Below, one piece after another: positions 1-5,389 of a stretch of 8,997 nucleotides of DNA. Each line of letters starts with the position of its first letter. The first letter of the stretch is position 1. Both the position numbers and the translations under genes were made by a program. The notes below the pieces were generated by a model. It did not search any database and was not told the DNA's origin. It saw only the letters and a program-made list of their open reading frames with translations. The DNA is from Coriobacteriia bacterium. GTDB taxonomy: Bacteria > Actinomycetota > Coriobacteriia > Coriobacteriales > QAMH01. The stretch lies in assembly GCA_900758075.1 (NCBI GenBank), contig CAAEQF010000009.1, positions 1 to 8,997 of the forward strand. The letters are read 5' to 3'.

Positions 1-788
1 CTTCTTTTCATGGTGCCGACGGAACAAAGATTTCGGGACTGACCGATGGGCGCCTCTACGAGAGCATTGGCACGCGCGTGTTCTTCACCTACCGCAGCGG
101 CGGGGGGAGCTTGGCGCCGTATAGCACGCTCAACCTCTCGCGCACCGTGGGCGATGCGGAGTCAGACGTCCTGGAGAACCAGCGGCGCTTGCTTTTTGCC
201 TTTGGGGCGGGCGATGTCAATGGACTCGTCCAGCCCAACCAGGTACACGGCAAAGAGGTGCTCGTCGTAGATGACGTCGCGGCAACGCAGCGGCGCGCGC
301 AAGCCGGCGCCGACGGGATCGTCTGCACACGAGCGGGCGTTCCCGTGCTCTTGTGCTTCGCGGACTGCGCCCCGGTCATTCTCGTCGCGCCGGACGGGTC
401 TTTTGCCGTGCTGCACGCCGGGTGGCGCGGGGCCATCGCGGATATCGCGGGAATCGGCCTCAGAAAGCTCGCTGAGCAGGCCTCATGCAGCCCCTCGGAC
501 TGCAACTGCTATATCGGCCCGCATATCGGAGGCTGCTGCTATGAGGTGAGCCAGGAGCTTCTGGACCGATTCGTGGAAGAATACGGTCCGTCTTGCGATG
601 CGGGTGCACGTCATCTCGATCTGTCCGCTGCGGTGAGTGCCTCTCTCACGCGAGCGGGTGCAGATACCGTCCGAATCGCCGACGCTCAGCTCTGCACACA
701 ATGTAATACTGTATTACTTTATTCATATCGGGCCGAAGGCGGCGTTACTGGCCGCCATGGGGCCTTCGCATATAGGGAAGTTGATTGA
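1..788 (+). CDS. pgeF: PgeF/YfiH/LACC1-family protein (peptidoglycan editing factor, laccase domain), 5' partial
   Basis: Members of this family were long called multicopper polyphenol oxidases. They are now linked to purine nucleoside phosphorylase/deaminase activity and to preventing wrong residues in peptidoglycan precursors. The family signatures are visible: QVHG (metal-ligand His at 246-248), CFADCAPV near 353-376 (ligand Cys), LHAGWRG (ligand His at 414-416), GPHIGGCCYEV near 517-549, and the C-terminal LLYSYRAEGGVTGRHGAF. The frame is open from base 3 with no usable ATG or GTG before GTG 78. Homologues carry about 20 residues before the VFFTYR strand, so I think the true start lies left of the window and that GTG 78 is internal. 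The stop is at 786-788, 2 bp before yggS. The codons over 705-728 are strikingly AT-rich (AAT ACT GTA TTA CTT TAT TCA TAT) for this GC-rich gene because a palindrome lies there. Family call is sure; the exact start is not. Confidence 0.93.
   Translation, partial: SFHGADGTKISGLTDGRLYESIGTRVFFTYRSGGGSLAPYSTLNLSRTVGDAESDVLENQRRLLFAFGAGDVNGLVQPNQVHGKEVLVVDDVAATQRRAQAGADGIVCTRAGVPVLLCFADCAPVILVAPDGSFAVLHAGWRGAIADIAGIGLRKLAEQASCSPSDCNCYIGPHIGGCCYEVSQELLDRFVEEYGPSCDAGARHLDLSAAVSASLTRAGADTVRIADAQLCTQCNTVLLYSYRAEGGVTGRHGAFAYREVD
702..718. promoter_or_regulatory. Candidate operator palindrome GTAATACTGTATTAC, copy 1
   Basis: Bases 703-717 are a perfect 7-1-7 inverted repeat (GTAATAC T GTATTAC), lying inside the end of the pgeF coding sequence and 73 bp before the yggS start. 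The same element with a G centre occurs at 2412-2428 before proC. Both are AT-rich islands in GC-rich DNA. The 7-1-7 geometry is that used by Fur-superfamily boxes, but the half-site is not a Fur, Zur or PerR consensus that I recognise. An operator for yggS is an inference from position and recurrence. Confidence 0.5.
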
Positions 789-790
789 TC

Positions 791-1477
791 ATGGGTTTGA
801 AAGAACGTTGGGAAGGCGTCTGCAAGGAGGTCGCGGAAGCCTGTGAGAAGTGCGGCCGCAACCCCGAGGACGTAAAGATCGTCGCCGTGAGCAAAACCGT
901 CGGCGCGGACGTCGTGGGCGAGGGCATCGCGTTGGGGATGACCGACTTCGGGGAGAACCGGGAGAAGCCGTTCAACGAGAAGCTCGCCTTGTATCCGGAC
1001 GCCAACTGGCACTTCATCGGCACGCTCCAGTCCAACAAGGCAAAGCAGGTCGTCGGAAAGGCGTGCCTGATTCACTCGCTCGACCGTCCGTCGCTTCTGC
1101 ATGCGATCCAGAAGGAGGCGGCAAAGCTGGGCGTCGTGCAAGACGTCCTCGTGGAGGTCTCTATTTCCGGCGAGAAGAGCAAGGGCGGCATCGCCCCCGC
1201 GGACCTTCCCGCGTTCCTGGAGGAGCTCTCGTCGTGCGCCAATATCCGCTGTCGTGGACTCATGACGATGGCGCCGCGCGGCGATGTGGAGACGGCTCGT
1301 GAAAGTTTTGCGGGATTGCGTATTCTTGCCGCGAAAATGACCGATGAATTCGGCGGGCGTGATAACATCTCGATGAACGAGCTATCCATGGGCATGTCGG
1401 AAGACTGGCCCGTCGCGATCGAAGAGGGCGCGACTATGGTACGCATCGGAAGAAAGATTTTTAGCGAATACTTCTAG
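791..1477 (+). CDS. yggS: PLP homeostasis protein, YggS/PLPBP family
   Basis: This protein binds pyridoxal 5'-phosphate in the cytosol and helps balance vitamin B6 and amino acid pools; no enzyme activity is established for the family. It is 228 residues, the usual length, and has the alanine-racemase-like TIM-barrel signatures in order: VAVSKT with the PLP lysine at K35, DFGENR near 55-60, WHFIGTLQSNK, SLDR, GLMTMAP, LSMGMSEDW and the phosphate-binding end GATMVRIGRKIF. ATG 791 is chosen because AGGGAAG (774-780) sits 10 bp upstream. A TTG at 785, overlapping the pgeF stop, is in frame and cannot be excluded. The gene follows pgeF by 2 bp, so the two are probably co-transcribed; Gram-positive orthologues (YlmE) sit in the same place between ylmD and sepF. 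A small hairpin with a T-run follows the stop. Confidence 0.95.
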   Translation: MGLKERWEGVCKEVAEACEKCGRNPEDVKIVAVSKTVGADVVGEGIALGMTDFGENREKPFNEKLALYPDANWHFIGTLQSNKAKQVVGKACLIHSLDRPSLLHAIQKEAAKLGVVQDVLVEVSISGEKSKGGIAPADLPAFLEELSSCANIRCRGLMTMAPRGDVETARESFAGLRILAAKMTDEFGGRDNISMNELSMGMSEDWPVAIEEGATMVRIGRKIFSEYF

Positions 1478-1497
1478 GCCCTGTGAACAGGGTTTTT
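1478..1497 (+). terminator. Small intrinsic terminator or attenuator between yggS and sepF
   Basis: CCCTG (1479-1483), loop TGAA, CAGGG (1488-1492) and five T (1493-1497) begin directly after the yggS stop. G1478 and T1493 could add a wobble pair. A five-base-pair stem is short, so partial read-through into sepF is likely. The following TATATATAAG resembles a -10 box, but the hairpin occupies the -35 position and I see no good -35. Confidence 0.6.
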
Positions 1498-1523
1498 ATA
1501 TATAAGAGCATGGGGGCACCACG

Positions 1524-2405
1524 ATGAGCCTTTTTGATGGAGTCAAAGATAAGCTCGGATTTGGCAACAAATCCGATTGGCAGGATAACGGATACGACGA
1601 CCAGGACGGGCGGGGCTACGACGACTATCCGGACGACGGCTACGACGACGGCTACGACGACCAGGAGTACCTCGACGGGCCGATAGACGACGACTACGTC
1701 GACGAGCCGGCGGGAGACGTGGTCTCCTTCGACGCCTACAATCCCGACAAGTTCGAGAACGTCAAGCTCGGAGACCGTGCTCCGCGTGTGGCCTCCTACG
1801 ATTCTCTGGGTGCTGCGAGCACCTCGGGGCGGAGTCATGCCTCGGCAGCGGGTAGCGGCTATGCCGGCGGGGCCACGAGCAACGTCAGGCCGCTGGGCCC
1901 GAGCACCGACCGTGGCTACGGCTCTTCTTCGTCGAGTGCCGGCAGCTGGGGGTCTTCGGGCGATTCTGGCTACAGCAAGCAGAGCACGGCAGAACGCTCG
2001 CGACAGATTATGGACGAGATCAGCGCGCAGGCAGCTGGGGCGGGCATCGTCATGCCGGCTTCTGCCGCTGCCCAGCGCGACCCGTACCAGTCTCTCGGAA
2101 ACGACTTCATCAAGATGAATGGAGACCCGTCCACGCACCTCGCCATCGTGCGCCCCACGGCGTATTCCGATGTCGAGAAGATCGCCAATTCTGCGAAGGC
2201 CGGAAAGTCTGTCGTACTCGTGGTGCAAGATACCAAGCCGGCGCTTGCCAAGCGAATTTTGGACTTCTCGTTCGGCGTGGCATCTGCGCTCAACCAGAAC
2301 GTGGACAAGGCAGCCGATCGCGTCTTCGTGATTTCCAAGGGCTCCGAGATGCTCTCCAAGGAAGAGCGGGCGTACTTGGTTAAAGAAGGCGTTCTTAAGA
2401 AATAA
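1524..2405 (+). CDS. sepF: Cell division protein SepF (FtsZ-membrane tether) with long disordered linker
   Basis: SepF polymerises on the inner membrane face and links FtsZ to the membrane; in actinobacteria lacking FtsA it is the main Z-ring anchor. The N-terminal MSLFDGVKDKLGFG is the expected amphipathic membrane-binding helix. Residues about 205-293 are the SepF fold, starting HLAIVRP, with the Val-rich VVLVV strand, AKRILDF helix and DRVFVISKG strand. Between them lie about 190 residues of low complexity: an acidic Tyr-Asp part (residues 22-58, GYDD repeats) and a Ser/Gly/Tyr part (about 95-160). At 293 residues it is clearly longer than B. subtilis SepF (about 150). The start is ATG 1524 with a GGGGG stretch at 1512-1516. 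It lies 46 bp after yggS and 28 bp before proC. Domain call is firm; the role of the linker is unknown. Confidence 0.93.
   Translation: MSLFDGVKDKLGFGNKSDWQDNGYDDQDGRGYDDYPDDGYDDGYDDQEYLDGPIDDDYVDEPAGDVVSFDAYNPDKFENVKLGDRAPRVASYDSLGAASTSGRSHASAAGSGYAGGATSNVRPLGPSTDRGYGSSSSSAGSWGSSGDSGYSKQSTAERSRQIMDEISAQAAGAGIVMPASAAAQRDPYQSLGNDFIKMNGDPSTHLAIVRPTAYSDVEKIANSAKAGKSVVLVVQDTKPALAKRILDFSFGVASALNQNVDKAADRVFVISKGSEMLSKEERAYLVKEGVLKK
1590..1661 (+). repeat. In-frame 12-bp GGCTACGACGAC repeats inside sepF
   Basis: The 12-mer GGCTACGACGAC (Gly-Tyr-Asp-Asp) occurs at 1614-1625 and as a direct tandem at 1638-1649 and 1650-1661, with a one-base variant at 1590-1601. The unit is a multiple of three, so slippage would lengthen or shorten the acidic Tyr-Asp linker without breaking the frame. 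Confidence 0.75.
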
Positions 2406-2411
2406 GTAATT

Positions 2412-2428
2412 TGTAATACGGTATTACA
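2412..2428. promoter_or_regulatory. Candidate operator palindrome TGTAATACGGTATTACA, copy 2
   Basis: A perfect 8-1-8 inverted repeat fills most of the 28-bp gap between the sepF stop and the proC ATG at 2434. It shares GTAATAC-n-GTATTAC with copy 1 at 703-717. Its closeness to the start codon suggests a repressor site or a site covering a promoter for a short-leader proC transcript. I cannot name the protein that would bind it. Confidence 0.55.
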
Positions 2429-2433
2429 TTTTA

Positions 2434-3279
2434 ATGAGCGGAGTGACACTGCAAGTGACTGAAACCATATCGAAGCGCCTCGGCTCGGTGCTGATCGTCG
2501 GAGGCGGGCGGATGGGCACGGCTATCTGTGCAGGGTTGCTCAATATCGAGGGCGTGACCCCCGCGCGTATCACCGTTGCAAATCCCGGCGAGGCAAAGCG
2601 CGCGGCGCTCTCGGGCGAGTACGGAGTCCGGACGGTCGCCGACGCTGCGGTGGGCCTTCCCGCCGACACGGTCATCTTGGCTGTCAAGCCAGGCATCGTG
2701 TGCGAGGTAGCGCGCTCGCTTGCTCAAGCGGGCCTGCGCGATGCTCTGGTAGTCTCGGTTGCCGCCGGCGTTTCCACCACCAAGATCGCAGACGCGCTCG
2801 GGGGCAATGTGCAAGTCGTGCGCGTTATGCCCAACACGCCGCTTCTGTGTGGCTTCGGGATGTCTGCCGTCAGCGGAGGCTCCGATGCGACCCCCGAGAC
2901 CTGCGAGCTCGTGCGCGAGCTGTTCGCGACCATGGGCCATGCCGTCATCGTCGACGAGGACAAGCAAGACATCGTCACGGCGATCAGCGGCTCTGGACCG
3001 GCTTATTTCGAGCTGGTCGTCGAGACCATGGCGCGCAGCGGCGAGAAGCTCGGGCTCGACTACGAAACTTCGCGCGAACTCGCGCTGCAGACCATGTACG
3101 GCACAGCCGCCCTCATCGACAAGACGCACCAAGACCTGCCCGCCGCCATCGAGGCGGTCAGCAGTCCCGGTGGCACGACGGTGGCGGCTCTCGATGCCAT
3201 GCGTTCGGCAGGGCTTGCCGAAGCTCTCGACAGAGGGGTCGTCGCAGCGGCGGCGCGCTCGAAAGAACTGGGGGCATAG
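2434..3279 (+). CDS. proC: Pyrroline-5-carboxylate reductase
   Basis: This cytosolic enzyme makes L-proline by NAD(P)H reduction of 1-pyrroline-5-carboxylate, the last proline biosynthesis step. The 281-residue length is normal. The N-terminal Rossmann motif is VLIVGGGRMG (residues 19-28), followed by AVKPG, VRVMPNTP and the P5CR dimerisation-domain signature: SGSGPAYFELVVETM from residue 185 and SSPGGTTVAAL near 243. The start is uncertain. ATG 2434 has no Shine-Dalgarno and lies 5 bp after the palindrome, as a leaderless message might. GTG 2455 has GGAGTGA (2440-2446) 8 bp upstream and would still leave 11 residues before the first Rossmann strand. It sits between sepF and yggT, 3 bp from the latter, a linkage common in Gram-positive and some proteobacterial genomes. 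Confidence 0.96.
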   Translation: MSGVTLQVTETISKRLGSVLIVGGGRMGTAICAGLLNIEGVTPARITVANPGEAKRAALSGEYGVRTVADAAVGLPADTVILAVKPGIVCEVARSLAQAGLRDALVVSVAAGVSTTKIADALGGNVQVVRVMPNTPLLCGFGMSAVSGGSDATPETCELVRELFATMGHAVIVDEDKQDIVTAISGSGPAYFELVVETMARSGEKLGLDYETSRELALQTMYGTAALIDKTHQDLPAAIEAVSSPGGTTVAALDAMRSAGLAEALDRGVVAAAARSKELGA

Positions 3280-3282
3280 CAT

Positions 3283-3558
3283 ATGGTCCTCAGCATTATT
3301 ACCTTGATCAGAACAATCCTTTTGTCCGCATGCGACCTGTATGTCGGCATTATTCTCGTATACGTGTTGATGAGCTGGATTCCCAACATGAGCGGTGGAC
3401 TGCTTTCGTTCTACCGTGCGCTGGGCAAACTCTGCGATCCGCTCCTCGACCTTTTCAAGCGTATAATTCCGCCCATTGGTGGAATGTTGGACTTGAGCCC
3501 CATCTTCGCAATCTTGGTTGTGCAGCTTGTGGGCCGTCTAATAGCATTTCTCCTGTAG
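3283..3558 (+). CDS. yggT: YggT-family small membrane protein
   Basis: A 91-residue integral membrane protein of the YggT family (YlmG in Bacillus). The YlmG relatives of plastids and cyanobacteria are linked to nucleoid organisation and division; the bacterial role is not well defined. Two hydrophobic segments are visible, residues about 3-29 and 67-91, joined by an amphipathic loop with the family pattern LMSWIPN then CDPLLDLFKRIIPPIGGMLDLSPI. ATG 3283 is 3 bp after the proC stop, with GGGGG at the end of proC as probable ribosome site, so translation is likely coupled. It precedes divIVA by 15 bp, the standard sepF-yggT-divIVA context. Confidence 0.9.
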   Translation: MVLSIITLIRTILLSACDLYVGIILVYVLMSWIPNMSGGLLSFYRALGKLCDPLLDLFKRIIPPIGGMLDLSPIFAILVVQLVGRLIAFLL

Positions 3559-3573
3559 CGAAAGGATTTGTTC

Positions 3574-4413
3574 ATGAGTATTACGGCGAAGGAAATACAG
3601 GAAGAGGGCTTCGAACATCAGATTCGCGGCTACGACGTCGAGCAAGTCGATGTCTTCATCGACCGCGTTGCCGCCGAAGTCGATGCGATGAATCGCCAGA
3701 TCGCCGAACTGCAGCAACAGCTCGTCGTCAAGGACAACGAGCTCGCCGCTTTGCAGGAAGCCCCCATGCCTGCCCCTGAAGAGCTCGAGAACGCCAAGCT
3801 CCGCGCAGACAAGGCAATGGCCGAGCTCGAGAAGGCCAACTCCAAGATGGCCGACGCGCTCGTGAAGGCCGAAGAGGCCGAAGGCCGTGTGCGCGAGGCC
3901 GAGACCCGCGCGAAGGCCGCAGAGGAGAAGATCAAGCCCCTGCAAGAACAGCTTGCCGAGAAGAACAAGATCGACAAGGCGATTTCTCAGGCATTCATCT
4001 CCGCTCAGCGCAGCGCCGATCAGCTCAAGGAAGAAGCGCGCCTCGAGGGCGAGCGCATCTACCGCGAGTCCGAGGCTAAGGCACGCGAGTTCATCCGCGA
4101 GGCGCTCTCCAAGAAGGCGGCCATCTACAACGAGATCGACGCGCTGCAGAAGTCGTCTGAGGATTTCCGCGACCAATACATCAAGATGGTCGAGGAGTTT
4201 GCCAAAGACGCACGCGAGCGCTTCGCCAACATGGAGCCGCCTTCCATTCCTGATGGCATCATCAACGAGATGCTCCCCGATATCGAGTCCATGCCCGGCC
4301 TCGAGGACGACGCCTCTGCAGATGCCAAGGGCAAGCAGGCAAATGCCCACGAGGCACAAGCAGCGCCTCAGAAGACTCAGAGGGCTCCCAAGATCAACAT
4401 CCCCGAGATCTAA
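3574..4413 (+). CDS. divIVA: DivIVA polar/septal coiled-coil protein
   Basis: DivIVA (Wag31 in mycobacteria) binds negatively curved membrane at poles and septa and recruits cell-wall growth or division proteins. Residues 1-30 carry the conserved N-terminal domain: MSITAKEIQEEGF then IRGYDVEQVDVFID. Long coiled coil follows (about 31-145), rich in Ala, Glu and Lys, then the second DivIVA segment AISQAFISAQRSADQLKEEA with the typical LEGERIYRESEAKAREF heptads. The C-terminus (about 230-279) is a flexible acidic, Ala/Gln-rich tail. ATG 3574 is preferred to the in-frame TTG 3568 because AAAGGA (3561-3566) lies 7 bp before it. At 279 residues it is within the actinobacterial range. Downstream is yggU after 28 bp, with a weak ACGGT/ACCGT inverted repeat in the gap that does not look like a terminator. 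Confidence 0.94.
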   Translation: MSITAKEIQEEGFEHQIRGYDVEQVDVFIDRVAAEVDAMNRQIAELQQQLVVKDNELAALQEAPMPAPEELENAKLRADKAMAELEKANSKMADALVKAEEAEGRVREAETRAKAAEEKIKPLQEQLAEKNKIDKAISQAFISAQRSADQLKEEARLEGERIYRESEAKAREFIREALSKKAAIYNEIDALQKSSEDFRDQYIKMVEEFAKDARERFANMEPPSIPDGIINEMLPDIESMPGLEDDASADAKGKQANAHEAQAAPQKTQRAPKINIPEI

Positions 4414-4441
4414 CGGTTTTTCCGCACCGTCCGGAGGTTTC

Positions 4442-4705
4442 ATGCTCGTCGCCGTCTACGTCACGCCCAAGGCCAACGCCGACAAGGTCACGGGATGGCG
4501 CGAGGGCGCCGATGGGACGCGTGAGGTATCGGTGCGGGTGACCGCAGCGCCGGAAAAGGGAAAAGCGACGAAGGCAGCTGGCAAGGTGCTGGCCGCCTTC
4601 TTTGGTGTTCCTAAGAATTCCGTGAGCTGCGAGCGCGGCGAGACGAGCCGCCACAAGATGTTCGAGATACCAATTTCCGACGAAGACCTGAATCGCCTGC
4701 TATAA
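4442..4705 (+). CDS. yggU: DUF167/YggU-family small protein
   Basis: An 87-residue protein of the DUF167 (YggU) family, small alpha/beta proteins of unknown function often encoded next to yggT or divIVA. Family features are the VTPKANADKV start, the VSVRVTAAPEKGKATKAAGKVLA helix region and the CERGETSRHKMFEI strand, equivalent to the usual GxxSRxKxV motif. ATG 4442 is chosen because of the strong GGAGG at 4433-4437 and because everything upstream in this frame is a shadow of divIVA. The TAA stop at 4703-4705 lies inside the TATAAT box thought to drive rnpB, so the two genes overlap functionally. Confidence 0.88.
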   Translation: MLVAVYVTPKANADKVTGWREGADGTREVSVRVTAAPEKGKATKAAGKVLAAFFGVPKNSVSCERGETSRHKMFEIPISDEDLNRLL

Positions 4706-4706
4706 T
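4701..4706 (+). promoter_or_regulatory. -10 box (TATAAT) of the rnpB promoter
   Basis: A perfect TATAAT lies 8 bp before the first base of the RNase P P1 stem (4715), the right distance for transcription to start at or very near the mature 5' end. It overlaps the yggU stop codon. No good -35 box is visible 16-18 bp upstream; the nearest sequence, around 4675-4683, is TTCCGACGA. Confidence 0.65.
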
Positions 4707-4712
4707 CATCAG

Positions 4713-5063
4713 CCGCGAAGTGGGTCGGACGACCGCGGCGCGTCTCGTACGCGATGAGGAAAGTCCGGGCTTCACAGGGCAGGATGCCGGCTAACGGCCG
4801 GGCGGGGCGACCCGACGGATCAGTGTCACAGAAAAGAAGACTCCCGCGCGTGCGCGAGAAAAGCTGAAACGGTGCGGTAAGAGCGCACCAGCGTCATGGC
4901 AACATGGCGGCTTGACAAACCCCATCCGAAGCAAGGGCAAATAGGGATGCTATGGACTGGCCCGGTCTGCATCCGGGTTGCTCGCTCGACGGCGCTGGCA
5001 ACGGCGCCGCTAGATAAATGGTCGTCTTCAAGGACAGAACCCGGCTTACAGGCCCACTTCGCG
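4713..5063 (+). ncRNA. rnpB: RNase P RNA (bacterial type A)
   Basis: This is the catalytic RNA that removes 5' leaders from pre-tRNAs. The ends are set by the P1 stem: GCGAAGTGGG (4715-4724) is exactly complementary to CCCACTTCGC (5053-5062). Conserved blocks are present in order: GAGGAAAGTCCGGGCT (4756-4771), CAGGGCAGGATGCC with the TAACGGCCGGGC that follows, ACAGAAA near 4829, GGTGCGGTAAGAGCGCACC near 4871, CCCATCC then GCAAGGGCAAATAGG near 4920-4950, AGATAAATG (5012-5020) and GACAGAACCCGGCTTAC (5033-5049). About 350 nt is normal. The ends are accurate to a few bases. Short open frames inside it are not genes. No classic terminator follows; the 40-bp repeats downstream may supply one. Confidence 0.97.
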
Positions 5064-5098
5064 TCTCTCCCTATCTACACACGCACCCTCCCGCATGC

Positions 5099-5218
5099 GC
5101 GAGAGGCGTGGCACTGCCACCGTTTTCGTGCAGGAGACGCGAGAGGCGTGGCACTGCCACCGTTTTCGTGCAGGAGGCGCGAGATGCGTGGCACTGCCAC
5201 AGCTTCCATGCACGATGC
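5099..5218. repeat. Three tandem copies of a 40-bp unit carrying GTGGCACTGCCAC
   Basis: Units begin at 5099, 5139 and 5179, exactly 40 bp apart. Units 1 and 2 are almost identical; unit 3 is diverged in its second half. Each contains the 13-bp perfect palindrome GTGGCACTGCCAC. In units 1 and 2 it is followed by CGTTTTCGTGCAGGAG. As RNA each could fold to a five-pair hairpin with an ACT loop before TTTT, so the array could act as weak tandem terminators for rnpB; as DNA it could be a protein-binding array. It is not CRISPR: the whole period is repeated and there are no unique spacers. Confidence 0.85.
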
Positions 5219-5252
5219 AGTACACACGTTGACGTTTCGCGAAAAGTGTCGA

Positions 5253-5281
5253 TTGACGGTTCGTCAACGGCTTCATAAGAT
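5253..5281 (+). promoter_or_regulatory. Promoter and overlapping operator ahead of the TetR-family gene
   Basis: TTGACG (5253-5258), a 17-bp spacer and TAAGAT (5276-5281) form a near-consensus sigma-A-type promoter. The -35 box is the left arm of a perfect inverted repeat TTGACG-GTT-CGTCAA (5253-5267). A 15-bp palindrome on a promoter just ahead of a TetR-type gene is the usual arrangement for an autoregulated repressor, so this is the best candidate for its own operator. Another TTGACG lies at 5229-5234. Transcription would start near 5288, giving a leader of about 100 nt. Confidence 0.7.
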
Positions 5282-5389
5282 ACCCACATAAAGCGAGGCA
5301 ATGCTCGAATACCCCCGCGTAGCAAGCATCTGGCAGCGAGTTTTCACGCGCGCTGCGGGCGGGGATACCTGGATTGCGAGGCGGGTACG

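Larger units (their letters stand above)
5064..5389 (+). other. Non-coding region between rnpB and the tetR-type gene
   Basis: I see no credible gene here. In order it contains an imperfect hairpin (CCTC 5087-5090 pairing with GAGG 5103-5106, extended by CGC/GCG), the three 40-bp repeats (5099-5218), a 10-bp palindrome TTTCGCGAAA (5235-5244), the promoter and inverted repeat at 5253-5281, and a leader of about 100 nt. Open frames across the repeats on both strands are repeat translations with no protein-like features. Confidence 0.7.

Noticed and set aside
1461..2228. 255-codon minus-strand open frame opposite sepF
   Set aside because: Its Val-rich runs are the mirror of the GAC/TAC repeats in the SepF linker; the plus-strand SepF is clear.
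2431..3282. Long minus-strand open frame opposite proC
   Set aside because: ProC matches its family end to end on the plus strand; the antisense frame is open because of GC-rich codon usage.
4414..4432. Terminator between divIVA and yggU
   Set aside because: Only a five-pair ACGGT/ACCGT repeat with the T-run in the loop rather than after the stem; not a terminator layout.
3538..4443. 301-codon minus-strand open frame opposite divIVA
   Set aside because: Leu-rich, low-complexity mirror of the GAG/CTC-rich coiled-coil codons of divIVA; no domain visible.
5099..5218. CRISPR array
   Set aside because: Only three units, the full 40-bp period is repeated with no unique spacers, and no cas gene is nearby.
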